A DNA stretch of 64,000 nt from Lepidostoma basale (GCA_022606425.2 JAHDVF020001345.1:1-64000), one strand, 5' to 3'; numbered from the stretch's first letter, positions 30,191 to 41,236 are shown. A program made the numbers and translations. The notes: a model not told the origin generated them from the sequence alone.

Positions 30191-31585
30191 ATTAATCGTG
30201 TATTGTATATCAAAAGTATATCAAATCACGCTGTATTTGAAGACATTAAGAAGCCATAAACTAACGTTATAACATCTAGACTACGATTTGAATTACATCC
30301 TTCTTCTAAACTCGTAATATTCCCCTTTCATTTCACACTCGTTCCTAGCGCACTTACCTAAAACAGGCTTAAATGAGGCCTTAGGGATGGAATTAACTTT
30401 CAAGATTTCTAATGTGGGATTAAACTGTTTGTTAGAACGGAAAACACCCCCGCTCTCAACCCTTATGGCAATAAAACCTGGAATATCTCTCGAAGCCTGT
30501 AGGCTAGGAACCAAAATTCAATTTCATTTAAAGTTTCGCCAAATGTAAACATTCTGAAGAACGCGTTGCCAGTCTATTAAATAGGGTCATAAAATATGTA
30601 ATTATATTTTGAACGTCATACATTACGTTTGTTTTTAATTAAACTCCTTACTTAAGCATTTTGAAAAACAAATAGAATATTATTTGCGGTTACTCCTATA
30701 ATATTTACTTTGCTCTTACCGCATGTACATCAAGGTAAAACGTACCATAAATATTTTTATTATATTTGTTACTTAGAAAATAAATATTAAGTTACGATTT
30801 TATTATGTTTTCAAGGAAATTTCTCGTAAGCCGTTAAGTATGTGTTTTGGAGATGAACACATAGCTATATAGCAAATAAATAACAGAGAACAAGGAGAAA
30901 AGGTTGAAGGGTAAATAATAAACAATTAAAATCTGATCAAGTTATAATAGTTAGTAATTAGACGTAAGAATATAGCTTTATGAAAATAAATACGCAATAC
31001 GAGTATATAATATATCAATAAACTGATAAGTTCGAGTACAGCTGATAAAGCAAAATTATTATATTTATAATAAAATCAATAACAAAACTAAGTCCGCTTA
31101 AGTTTGGATAAAAAGCCACTGATACATTGTTTAACAGTATAATTCAGAGCATTGCATATTATCATAATATTTTTACTTCGTAAGTCTGTCTTTGGTTTTG
31201 ATTTAATTTCCTTCGGGTGGAAGTGGTCTCGAAGTGTATAGTATTTTTATTTTGTATTTTTTTAATAAATAAAGTGGAACTAAAGAGAGTTTATTAGAAG
31301 GAATGTGTTCTTTACATATGCCTGTATACATATAAATCTATCAACTCTAAATGTATTCTAAATGTGTAACTCTAAATGTACTATCAACTCTAAATGTATT
31401 CAACATAACGTATTAAAGAGTGAAGCATAGAGTTTGCAAGAGATGAATATATCATAGGAATGAGATATCTAATACAAATTTGCAGAAAAGAACATGTGTT
31501 AGAAGACCAAGCGAACACATAATGAAGGACTATATTTTATGACAGATGAGTGCAAATAATTAATGTTTTTAATTGAAATTTCTTG
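30191..31585. other. Mostly unassigned; single-copy patch and small minisatellite
   Basis: 30290-30560 is less A+T-rich and single-copy here. Its minus-strand frame of 73 codons lacks domain features. 31335-31405 repeats ATCAACTCTAAATGTATT-like words three to four times. The rest is A+T-rich. Confidence 0.35.
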
Positions 31586-31589
31586 TTAG

Positions 31590-31780
31590 AAGTTCATTTT
31601 AAATAATGAAAACAAAAAAAAATTATTCAAATTGTCTTTATTTGTGTTTATGTTATTCCTCAGACCAGAAGATGGCAGCAAGCTACCGAAACCGGTCGAA
31701 CATAAACATAAGTGAAAGCACACTATATTAAATAAGAAATTTTGTATAATTTTTTTTTTTTGTTTTCATTATTTAAAATA
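31590..31780. repeat. Hairpin element HP4, copy b
   Basis: Outer arms ATTTAAATAATGAAAACAAA and its complement near 31760-31780. The motif on plus (31666-31697) reads CAGAAGA, T, GGCAG/CTACC (one mismatch), GAAA, ACCGGT, C. Position 4 is A in all HP4 copies with a readable core, so this family departs from the hammerhead consensus at a base normally needed for activity. Confidence 0.65.
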
Positions 31781-31839
31781 AGTGAAACATAATAAAAATT
31801 AAGTAAATGTCACATAATGGTATTGACAAAAGGGGCGAG

Positions 31840-32460
31840 TTGATGAGTAAAGAAACATAGAGGGTCGAAGCGGAGATGGAGACGAAGAATAATGGAGGCT
31901 AAGGTTCGATATGGGCTGTAGGGCAAGGTATATAGAATAAATATGGTAAGATATTCCGCGTTTTATTTTTGACATCTACTGCGCAGCTACGTCACGTGGA
32001 GACCCAAGCATTAGGTTGTGTAGTATGAGTTGAGTATATATTTATACATTGGGTATGGAATTTTTCTTTGTTTATTTAATTCGTCTAATTAAAAGAAGTT
32101 TTTGTAATTGTATTAAATAAATTATGACAAATCGTTTTCTTTATTTAAGTTATTGTTTTTTTTATTTTTCTTTTTTTAGAGTTAGCATCTTCAATGAGCT
32201 TTAAGTTCATTGTTCTTATTTTGAAAAACATTTTACATCGATAAAAAGATTTTTAACTGGATATGGCAAATCAACTCCATTTGATTTAGCTTGTTTATAG
32301 TTATTTAGGTTTGTTTATAGTTTCGTTTCGATTTCGAGTTCACCACATGACGTCACTTGACAGCAAATTATTAGAAAGGGATAGCATGCTACGTGCGCAA
32401 TATCTTACCATATTATTCTATATACCTTGGCTGTAGGGCCATCGAATAAGATAAAGAATT
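31840..32460 (+). mobile_element. LINE 3' scrap split by a TIR element
   Basis: 31840-31924 (AGGGTCGAAGCGGAGATGGA, GGTTCGATATGGGCTGTAGG) continues at 32429 with GGCTGTAGGGCCATCGAAT. It is a LINE 3' end cut by the element below. Confidence 0.5.
31925..32428. mobile_element. 504-bp terminal-inverted-repeat element with 11-bp duplication
   Basis: The left end AAGGTATATAGAATAAATAT GGTAAGATATT and the right end, read in reverse complement, AAGGTATATAGAATAATATG GTAAGATATTG match over ~36 bp. An exact 11-bp direct repeat GGCTGTAGGGC flanks it (31914-31924 and 32429-32439). No frame. Duplications of 9-11 bp suit Mutator-like elements, but the class is inferred from that alone. It contains TGACGTCA-type sites near both ends (TACGTCACGT at 31989, ATGACGTCAC at 32347). 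Confidence 0.8.
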
Positions 32461-32529
32461 AATCATATTAAAATATATATTCTAATAAAACAAAAATGTG
32501 TTTTATTTGTTCCAAAATTTTCACTCCAA

Positions 32530-32765
32530 TGCAAGTAAGTTAAGCTTAGAGCTGGCAAAAAAGAATGAAAGTAGAGTAAATGCCGTTGAAATGATATGTC
32601 TAAGAAAAACTGTAAAAAATAGAATACCGAACGGTGAAATAAGGAAGGAATTTAAGGCAGATGATTGCCACCTAAGTATAATTAAAAAAGGATCCCTGAA
32701 CTGGTTTGGACATATGGAACGATCTGACAAGAGAAGAATGGTTAAAATGTACACAAGTGAGACAG
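32530..32765 (+). mobile_element. TTAG-LINE-related fragment
   Basis: Frame: ELAKKNESRVNAVEMICLRK, NRIPNGEIRKEFKADDCHL, KKGSLNWFGHMERSDKRRMV. Compare 35190-35395 and 49030-49200. It is closer to the 49-kb copy (KADDC) and so marks a subfamily. Confidence 0.7.
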
Positions 32766-32824
32766 TGTTTAAAATTCTCGTTTTTTGTTTCGTGAATAAT
32801 GGCGTAAAACTCTATATGAAATAA

Positions 32825-33000
32825 TTTACACTAAAGAAAACGTCTGTTTTCTAGAAGTTTTATTATATTTCGTGGGAATGTTTCGCCTTACTAAGGCAAT
32901 ATCAAATATTTGATAACGCCTAAATAAGATTAAATAAGTCATACATATAAAATATAATGAAACTTCTAGAAAACGAACGTTTTCATTCATAATAATTATT
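32825..33000. repeat. Hairpin element HP2, worn copy
   Basis: Arms AAGAAAACGTCTGTTTTCTA and TAGAAAACGAACGTTTTCAT. The centre is damaged: the minus motif has TTGATAT and GAAACATTCC; the plus one has lost GAAA. Confidence 0.65.
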
Positions 33001-33585
33001 TTAAATTCTCTTTCCATGCGCAAAATATAAGCTCACAAATCGGCATTGTGTGGATTCTCCGCAATATAAGACAAATAAAGCAGTTAGTTCAAATAAAACA
33101 TTACACGAACAATAGAGAAACTCTCGCTTAAAAATAAACTAACTTTGTTTAAACCAGATATCCCACTAGCTATCTTCACAAGATTGAACCTTATCAGCTG
33201 ACTAGATGCGAATTTTAAACAGGTCTTTTTAAAAACAGTGCTGCCAGTAACGAGTCGCACGCTATCTCAATGCAATAATAAATTCCTATTAAAATACGTG
33301 TCTTAAGCAACCCCCACCCACCCTCCAGCGGCAGCCCCCGCTTAAGTCGCTAATCCCCGACATAAATTCACCCGCTCCTCTGAGAAAAAGAAACAAATGT
33401 ATCAGACTTCTCAACCCCTAAATTCCCGCGTCGGAAACCTTTGGAATAACATTTACTAATTCAATATTATGAGGGTTATTTCCTTGTAATTTCGCGATGG
33501 CATATTGTGATTTTCTTCCTTAGCTGGATTCGCCTCCCTTCTTTATTAGCTAGCTGCTTCTAGGAAATTTAATTTTGATCAGCTT
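33001..33585. other. Unassigned; C-rich single-copy patch
   Basis: 33300-33420 (CCACCCACCCTCCAGCGGCA) is unusually C-rich for this window and has no frame. Confidence 0.3.
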
Positions 33586-33990
33586 TTCTATTCTAAATTT
33601 AATATTATTAATAAGTATGCTTACAGCTGCATTTTTTATTTCAATACTCACAGATTTCCTTACAAATAAGTGTTCATCAGAATTTTAAGATAGCTATTAC
33701 TAGGAAATTTAATTTTGACTTTCGTTTCATCTCAAATTTTAAGTTAAAAAAATATATACTAACCACTGCGTTTTTTATTTAAAATCAATGTTTTTATTTA
33801 AGAGTTATAAATAAGCATTTAAAAATCAAGAATTAATTGTATCTCAATAGAGACGAAGATGCAAGGGTGAAATCCAGTATTCGTGTACAAGTATTTGTAT
33901 ACATTTAAAAATCAGTTTATTTTCACAAATTTCATGGAAGAAGTTCTTTGTCAATACTGAAAACAAAACTATTATGTTTTTAAACATATA
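33586..33990. repeat. Repeat Z, copy 1
   Basis: TAGGAAATTTAATTTTGA is repeated in tandem at 33563 and 33700. TTTCGTTTCATCTCAAATTT, CACTGCGTTTTTTATTTAAA and TTTCATGGAAGAAGTTCTTT recur at 36975-37230. A piece of repeat X (33838-33870) interrupts this copy but not the other. Confidence 0.6.
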
Positions 33991-34004
33991 ATAATTAATT
34001 AAAA

Positions 34005-34500
34005 CGATGTTTTTTTAAATGCTTCCACTTTTGCCAATATTTTGGCAGCAACCAGGCTCGTTCAAATATTTATTGTCGATAAAAATAAAGGTTTAACTTG
34101 CGATTTAATTATTTTTTCATAAAAAGCCCTATACTATAAGCATATAATAACGACGTTAACGAAAATAGAAAAAGAGGGATACCGAAGGAAATGTGGCACG
34201 ATCAAATAAATAAAATTTTAAATGTCGGCCACATGAGGAGTCGGAGAAATCGATGTGCGTACATGACATAATGTTTGAATGCTATAGTTAATTTCTTTAC
34301 TACTCTTTCTTCATTAATTCCTTCCATGTGTCCATCTCAATCACATCAAATTGTTCACCTTTTGTTTCTTCAAATTACTTTCGAAGATAATAGAAGTCTT
34401 CCTCACTCGCTCGCTTATATCAAAAATATTCGCGTACTATTTCTTGACGACATTCGAGTTTTTGCCTATTTATATTATAATTATCATAATATTCATTAGA
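34005..34500. mobile_element. HP3 half copy, then LINE scraps
   Basis: 34005-34110 has HP3 arm words (TTTTAAATGCTTCCACTTTT). 34165-34275 is plus-strand TTAG LINE (GAAGGAAATGTGGCACGATC, GCCACATGAGGAGTCGGAGA). 34275-34420 looks like the same LINE on minus (CTTTCTTCATTAATTCCTTC). Confidence 0.45.
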
Positions 34501-34501
34501 T

Positions 34502-35636
34502 AAAAATCGGAGAAAATTTGAGAAAAGAGAAAAGTTGTGGAAAATATTGTCTGAATATGGAATAAGTACAAAACTGATCACGGCCATTAAGTCGCTATAC
34601 ACGGAAAGCACTGCTAGTGTCAGAGTAAATGGAGATCTTACAGCCTGGTTTGATATCAATAAAGGTGTCAAACAGGGTTGCGTAATGTCCCCGTGGTTAT
34701 TTAATCTGTATATGGACAATTGTATGAGAGAGCTGAAAGGGTTGGATGTAGGTGCCAAAATGAGCGGAGTGTCAGTAAGCTGTCTCTTGTATGCGGATGA
34801 CGCTGTCCTACTTGCTGACAACGAGCATGAACTACAAGTCCTGGTGAATTGTATGTATGAGGCATGCATGCGTAATGATCTGATGATGAATGTTAATAAG
34901 TCCAAGGTAATGATTTTTGAAAAGGAAGAAACCACGACAGTCTGCAACATTAGCGTGAATGGTGAAAACTTGGAGCAAGTAGTTGAGTTTGTGTATTTAG
35001 GTAGTATGTTTACAAGAGATGGGAGAGTGAGAGGGATATTGAAAGAAGGGTTGGGGCAGGCAACAAAGTGAATGGTGCACTTAAAGTTGTCATCGCAAAC
35101 AAAAACCTATCCAAAAAAGCTAGAATGGCAGTGCACAATGGTGTTCTTCTACCGACCCTTATGTATGGAAGCGAAGCATGGAACTGGCAAAGGAAGGATG
35201 AAAGTAGAATAAATGCAGTAGAAATGAGATTTCTTAGACGAATGTGTGGATATTCTGTGTATGATAGAGTGTCGAATGAAAATATAAGAAGTGAATGCGG
35301 TGCGAATGATGGCGTCATGAACAAAATAATGAAAGGATCATTAAGATGGTTTGGACATATGGAAAGAATGAATGAAGAAAGAATGGTAAAAATTATATGT
35401 TAATGATGTAAATGGAACCAGAAATAGAGGAAGACCGAGGAAAACGTGGCACGATCAAATAAATCAAATATTGAATGTCAGCCATGTGAGGAGTCAGAAA
35501 TCGACGCGCGTGCATGACACGATGTATGAATGTTGAGGAAGCGAGAGAAATATGTCAGGAAAGAAAGGTGTGGCAGTCCATTCTTTCTGCCTACCCCTTC
35601 GGGCAGACGGCGTGATGGTTAGTTAGTTAGTTAGTT
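34502..35636 (+). mobile_element. TTAG-tail LINE: RT palm, C-terminus, 3' end
   Basis: The longest retroelement piece here. A 178-codon frame (34535-35071) carries LFDINKGVKQGCVMSPWLFN-type sequence (motif B/4), then the catalytic SCLLYADDAVLLADNEHEL and VEFVYLGSMFTRDG (FxYLGS, thumb side). A small indel near 35030 shifts into the second frame (35068-35403): MNGALKVVIANKNLSKKARM, LMYGSEAWNWQRKDES, RWFGHMERMNEERMVK. A second shift at 35400 leads to GTRNRGRPRKTWHDQINQIL. The 3' end is TTCTGCCTACCCCTTCGGG, GACGGCGTGATGG and a TTAG repeat at 35618-35636. The endonuclease and RT N-terminus are missing (5' truncation). Clade not fixed. Inactive. Confidence 0.88.
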
Positions 35637-35934
35637 AAAAATCGGATATCTTTAAGAAAGAGTACGAGAATATTTTCAATACAATAAAGCAAGAGGGGAA
35701 TAGTTATTTGAATTTTGTCCTGATTCTGAATCTATTACAATTTTGAATTTTATTCTGATTATTGTATGACAGAAGTGTAGAAAACAAAAGGAGAACAAAT
35801 TGATATTGTTAATTGTACAATTTTAACGTTTGTATAATAGAAAAAATATTTATATTAAAATTTAAAACTTATTACTGGTTACGATTACATAGTGAGCCAA
35901 TATTTGAGTAGAAAAGAATAATATAAAAAACTAA
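35637..35934. other. Unassigned A+T-rich stretch
   Basis: Nothing recognised apart from a Repeat-like GAATTTTATTCTGATTATTG word also found at 40305. Confidence 0.3.
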
Positions 35935-36430
35935 CTAAGTATATTGTTTCAATATTTGATTTATTTGATCGTGCCACGTTTTCCTCCGCCTTCCTCTATT
36001 TCTAGTTCCATTTACATCGTTAACATATACTTTTTTACCATTTTTCTTCATTTATTCTTTCCATGTGTCCAAACCATCTCAATGATCCATTAATTATTTT
36101 GTTCATAACATCATCATCACACTCTATCATACACAGAGTAACCGCACATTCGTCTAAGGGATCTCATTTCTACTGCATTTATTTTACTTTTACATGATTC
36201 GATTCCATACATAAGGGTCGGTACAAGAACACCATTGTGCACTGCCATTTTAGCTTTTTTGGACAGGTTTTTGTTTGCGATGACAACTTTAAGTGAACCA
36301 TTCACTTTGTTGCCTACCCCAATCCTTCTTTCAATGTCGGCCACGTGAGGAGTCAAATGTCGGAGTGAATGATGAGGAACCGAGAGAAACATGTCAGAAA
36401 GGAAAAGTGTGGCAGTCCAATCTTTCTGCC
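35935..36430. mobile_element. TTAG LINE with inverted 5' part
   Basis: 35945-36335 is the LINE on minus, from ...VGNKVNGSLKVVIANKNLSK to the codons for INQIL. 36336-36430 is the next LINE segment on plus (ATGTCGGCCACGTGAGGAGT to CAGTCCAATCTTTCTGCC). The break falls at the same LINE position on both sides, the mark of 5' inversion by twin priming. The 3' tail is missing. Confidence 0.7.
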
Positions 36431-36974
36431 AATATTTGAGTTTTATATTTTTGTGAATATTTCACGGGTTGTAACTATTATAGTATTAAAGGAAGATGTT
36501 ATTTATTCTAATGATTCAAATGACCACTTACTCCGTATCCCTGGCGCGAGTTCGGTCTTACAAAAGTCGTGTTCAAAAAAATCCCGAATCAATGCACGAA
36601 AAAAAATCAGGAGTATTCTCCAAATCCCAAATCACGCGTTCGCGTTTCCCTCGTTACAAAGAGGCTGCTCCGTTCAGGCTCTTTCCTTTATTGTTTGTGA
36701 TTTTATATTCTGATTAACTGATCACGCTCATTTGTTTTAAGATTTTTCCCGCTTTCCCGTTTCGCCGTTATCTTGTTAATTGATTTAAGTACGCCCGATT
36801 TATATGTTCTTATTTTATCTATGGAGAACATTGATTCAGCTTCTCTTGTTTCCGAATAGTGAAGAAATTTGTTATTTTTTTAATTATGAACCAATTCTTT
36901 TTATGGCAAAGAAACTAGTTATTTTTTTACATTTGGAACTAGTTGATGGATTATTTCAATTTAAAGTTTATATT
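36431..36974. other. Apparently single-copy stretch
   Basis: 36500-36800 is mixed in composition with short plus-strand frames lacking domain character. No repeat match. Confidence 0.3.
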
Positions 36975-37235
36975 AAATAGTTATACTCACAGACCTCCTT
37001 TCAAATATGTGCTCATAAGAATATTTAGATAGCTTTTACTAGGAAATAAAAATTTGATTTTCGTTTCATCTCAAATTTTTATTTTAAAAAAGTATACTAT
37101 CCACTGCATTTTTTATTTAAAATCAATATTTTTATTTAATAGTAATAAATATGCATATAAAAATTTGTTTTTTTTATAAATTTCATGGAAGAAGTTCTTT
37201 GTCAATATTGAAAACAAAACTTTTATGTTTTTATT
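36975..37235. repeat. Repeat Z, copy 2
   Basis: Matches 33640-33985 without the repeat X interruption. Confidence 0.6.
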
Positions 37236-37389
37236 AGTTTTCTATTGGAAAAGTTGATTTTTTGGAAACTAGTTTTTTTTTTAATGTAAAACAAAATCTG
37301 TTTCTTCTATTTCCATCTTCTTCTTTTTTTATTAATCACTTGTTCACATTTAAGAATTCAAATCATTTGTGTATTAATATTGCAATTTT

Positions 37390-37990
37390 TCTGATCCAGG
37401 GAACATGGGTTCAAGCCTAGACACGACCAGATTCCTTCTTCATAATAATGAGCTATTTTCTGCTCACATTGAAGATTGTAAAATAAATTCTAATATCATT
37501 GATGTAAATCCTTGATATTAGTCTTTTAAAAAAATAAAATAAAATAAAAACCCACACCATGTTCTCGGAGGGATGGGATAGGGATGGTTACACATATTTA
37601 GCTTCCTCCAAATTCATACGAGTCATACACGCAAGTCCATTCTTCCGACTGGCTAAAATCGCATTAAACTTTGATTAATTTGGTCATGCCAAGTTTTCTC
37701 GGTCTCTCACGACTCCGTACTCCATTCACACCGGTAATTTACACTTTCTTAATTATTCTTCCTTCATCAATGTGTTCCATATCTCCTAACCAACGCAGTT
37801 ACCATTTCATAATTTTGTTCATAATTTCTTCCGCTCTACAATCTTTACTTATACCAGCATTCTGTAAAACATCGTTTCAAGGATCTCCTCTATACTGCGT
37901 TTATTCTGCTGCCAATTCCATGCTTCACTCCATCACATAAAACTCTATTGTGAATAGCCATGTTTACTTTCATTGATAAAGGGTTTTATA
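37390..37990 (-). mobile_element. Repeat Y copy, then TTAG LINE fragment
   Basis: 37400-37515 is repeat Y on minus. 37550-37985 is the TTAG LINE on minus, with worn sequence from the ACCATGTTCTCGGAGGGATG 3' block to CCATCACATAAAACTCTATT; frames are broken. Confidence 0.55.
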
Positions 37991-38129
37991 TCGAAATAAA
38001 AACAAAGTGGAAATTGTTCATTGAAAACATGTTTCTATTAAAATCATCCTAAAGATTTCATTTAAATCATTTGATTATGTAAAAAACTTCTTTTTTATAA
38101 ATAGTATAATCTTATATTTTTATTCATTA

Positions 38130-38310
38130 AAATGAATGAAAACGTCTGTCTTCTGGGAGTTTTATCATGTGTGATGGAATGGCATGTTTCGCCCTTCTAA
38201 GGCATTATCAAATGTTATCAAAGACATTTGATAATGCCTTCGAAGGGCGAAACATGTCATTTCATCTCAAATATAATAAAACTCCTAGAAGACAGACGTT
38301 TTCATTCACA
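38130..38310. repeat. Hairpin element HP2, copy b
   Basis: Arms: GAATGAAAACGTCTGTCTTC, GGGAGTTTTATCATGTG, then GCATGTTTCGCCCTTCTAAG and complement. Motifs at 38181-38211 (minus, T16.1 changed, so GCC) and 38228-38258 (plus, intact). A further half copy lies at 38490-38570. Confidence 0.8.
38228..38258 (+). ncRNA. Hammerhead-like motif, U3-A8 variant (HP2b)
   Basis: TTGATAA, T, helix II GCCTT/AGGGC (loop CGA), GAAA, ACATGT, C. Only the first two pairs of helix I (AT before, AT after) are supported. Confidence 0.55.
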
Positions 38311-38579
38311 TTCATTACTTAATATGGAGTTTAACATCATTGTTCAAGAAATAATAAATAAAAATAACTTAACTTCAAGTCCAATAATCGATTTTTTCCC
38401 TTTGTCCCACAATTCTTGTAAAAAAACAATTACGCCTACCTCTATACTTAACTAAATTGGTAATGCCTTACAAGTGATTTCATGTGATTCCCATGTGATT
38501 CCATCTATCTCAAACATAATAAAACTCCTAGAAGACCGACGTTTTCATTTATTCGAATTATTTAACATTGTTCAAGAAA

Positions 38580-39174
38580 CAATAATTATTTTATAATTCT
38601 AAAATAGTATCTGTCACTCGTAATTTAAAAAATAAACAGAACTGTTTGTATTGTTTACATAGTTTGATAGTAGTTTAGAACATTCTGTGTGAAATACGTA
38701 GTGTGAGGAGGTATTTAATGTGTGTCGTCATTAAAATTATTCAAAGTAAGTTATGAACTGCTCTGGCCCTATCTGGAGCTAAAGGATTTAATCGTGTGTT
38801 ATGTCGCGATAACGAGAGTAATCCTTTTGGAATACACACTAAGATCAGCTACGAAACTATTCCGGCTACGCTGAATCGCTTCCATCTGAGGCAAAATTAT
38901 TGTTTACCCTCGACAACAACTTTATATCTCATATGTACCTTAAAAGATATAATAATACTTATAAATTGGATAATTTAAAGATTGCCATTTTCATGAATTA
39001 ATCATTTAGGTTCAGATATATAAGCTGGTGCTATTCCAAACAACGCCTTAAAAACCGTCCAAAATGGCTGGAAAATAACGCTGGGATACAGAAACTCGTC
39101 ACACGTTACGACAAATGATTAAATTTGCTAAGTGACTATGTTACATATATATTATATAAAAATATCGCCACTGC
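38580..39174. other. Unassigned stretch
   Basis: No repeat match; 38760-38900 is mixed in composition without domain character. Confidence 0.3.
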
Positions 39175-39376
39175 ATCTAATTTTGAAGGGAAAAATAGAA
39201 GGCCGCAGGGGGGCAGAGAGAAGGCAGATCTCTTGGCTGCGCAAGGTGACGGAATGGACGGGAATCGGATCTGTGGAGGAGCTATTCCGGACAGCGCAGG
39301 ATAGGGAAGAGTTAACCATAGAGATCGCCAACGTCGGGGGGCGCTGACAGGGCACTTTAAGAAGAAGAAAAAGAAG
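39175..39376 (+). mobile_element. LINE extreme 3' end, (GAA)n tail
   Basis: LILKGKIEGRRGAERRQISW, LRKVTEWTGIGSVEELFRTA and QDREELTIEIANVGG, then GAAGAAGAAAAAGAAG. Same family as 19560-19795, with the C-terminal frame intact. Confidence 0.75.
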
Positions 39377-40110
39377 TGACTATAGAGAAGTAGTTTAATG
39401 TATGTTCTTTACAAATTAAATGTTCGTATATTTTTAAACATACTAGTTTTTTTTATATTCCCAAATGGGTACTACTTTCGGGATGACGCTCGTATATGAA
39501 TCGACCATTGCGAATATTGTGTTATTTATTGTGATCTGTACTGGAGTAGGTGCCATGATTTTGTTTTCCCAAGATTCAATATAATATTACGCACGAATTA
39601 CTCGTGTTTAATTCAATTAACTGTGAATTTAGAACCAGTGCGCAAGTAGACTTGGCAACTAGAACACTGGCTAAAAATTATACGTTCTGATGTTAAGCTG
39701 TAAATTGGAGATTTCGCATTATCTCTTCACTTTCATTACTCAAGTATTAAAACTCAAACTTAGTCTAAGCGATTAGGAGTTTAGCTACACTCACTGACTT
39801 ATTGGCTTATGAGCTTAAGTATCGTCTGAATGTTATACTGTGCATTTATAGTTCAAATTTCAACGAATCTTACAAAAATTAATGAAATGAAATATTCGTG
39901 ACTTCAAAGTATGGTCTTGATTAATGCAATAAAAATAATTCATACAAATAAAAACGTCATTCTAAGGAATTCCATAGTGTTAACGCCTTAAGTTTATCTG
40001 AAATCATTGGAAGAATTCTGTATTAAAATTATGTTTTTTTATTTATTGAAAAGACTTTCAACAAGGGTTTATTAAAATTTATTTTACAATCTTCAATGTG
40101 ATCAGAAAAT
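39377..40110. other. Unassigned; small Repeat Y scrap at the end
   Basis: 39600-39850 appears single-copy. 40070-40110 (TTTACAATCTTCAATGTGAT) is a repeat Y scrap next to the SINE head. Confidence 0.3.
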
Positions 40111-40111
40111 A

Positions 40112-40174
40112 TAAATCGAACCCGGGACCTTCGGTTTGGAAGTCAGAGCTCTTACTACTCTGCCACGAAGGTCG
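40112..40174 (-). mobile_element. tRNA-derived SINE, head only
   Basis: On minus: GTCGACCTTCGTGGCAGAGT, AGTAAGAGCTCTGACTTCC and GGTCCCGGGTTCGATTT. The A box has one change (TGGCAGAGTAG); the B box is GGTTCGATTT. The body is missing. Confidence 0.65.
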
Positions 40175-40424
40175 ACGTGAATGAGACGTGGACGACGTGT
40201 TTTCAATACAAAAGAGCGAAATAGGAATACTTCGATTCACTCCTTAATTAATTCTAAATGCACACGACACGCATCCCCGAGAACGTTTCTGGATTATTTT
40301 GAATTTTGTTATATTATTGTTGTATGACAGTAGTGCAGCAATGGAAAGGAAAACACATTTGGTGTTGCTAAATGCGAAAAAAATTGTTTACATTATAAGT
40401 TAAAACTTACAGTAAACCAAGTTA

Positions 40425-40425
40425 T

Positions 40426-40456
<31 letters not shown>

Positions 40457-40740
40457 CACGCCGTCTCTCCGAAGAAGTATGCAGAAAGAATGGAATACCA
40501 CACTTTAACCGATGCGGCACTCCATCCTTCTTCTTTCGCCCCCGTGGGAGACGCGGTGTGATGGGTTGCAAACCTCATCGCCACCAATAAGTATCTCCCA
40601 AGCACATTTCGATCGTCCAACGTCCACAAAATAAACCTAAAACAAATAATATCAAATACAATGATATGAACTATAATAAAATAACAAAATAAAAATAACG
40701 TAACAAATAACATTATTTTTTATGTTGCACATGTCAGTTA
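40425..40740 (-). mobile_element. TTAG-tail non-autonomous element (copy B5)
   Basis: Tail AACTAACTAACCAACTAACT at 40429-40448, shared 3' block, then the B-box-like segment and the start of the TTGCACATGT unit. 5'-truncated. Confidence 0.75.
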
Positions 40741-40754
40741 AACGATCCAGACTT

Positions 40755-41000
40755 TAATTATATTTTATGGGAATTACATGTTTCGCTATTCTAAGGGATT
40801 GTCAAATGTTTGTAATCATTTTTTTTTACAAACGTACAATAGTTATTGTGTTCCCATGAGAAGATTACTCATTATGGAAATTTTATAATGTAAATAATGA
40901 AAATAAAAATATAATTTTAATAAATCTTTATTTAATGTATAATTATTATATAATAGTTAAAACCAGGCAACGAACTGCCAAAACCGGTTAAAGACACAAA
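40755..41000. repeat. HP2 half copy and HP4 half copy
   Basis: 40755-40810: HP2 inner arm with a minus-strand motif at 40775-40805 (TTGACAA, T, then GAAACATGT, A; helix II damaged). 40895-41000: HP4 right-arm words (TAATAAATCTTTATTTAATG; AACTGCCAAAACCGGTT). Confidence 0.55.
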
Positions 41001-41197
41001 CATTACTGGATTTATTATTGGTTCTCTTTGTTACTTATATCTTGTATTATTATTTCTTCTGAGTTATTTAGATTCGGATTTAATTTTTTCTTCTGATTTC
41101 ATAGATATATTATTATCATTCATAATCTACTTATATTTTTTCTTTTTCGTCATTTCTTAATATATTCTAAGTTATGAATAGCCGAATTTCTAACACC

Positions 41198-41236
41198 CTG
41201 ATGATGGAGGCCGCAAGGGCCTCCGAAACGTTGGTG
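41198..41236 (+). ncRNA. Hammerhead-like motif with 7-bp helix II, isolated
   Basis: CTGATGA, extra T, helix II GGAGGCC/GGCCTCC with loop GCAAG, GAAA, ACGTTGGT, then G. The strongest helix II in the window. Position 17 is G, which should block cleavage. No opposite arm was found within 500 bases. Confidence 0.55.

Noticed and set aside
35618..35636. (TTAG)n as telomeric repeat
   Set aside because: It follows the same LINE 3' block in every copy and lacks the second G of TTAGG; it is a retroelement tail.
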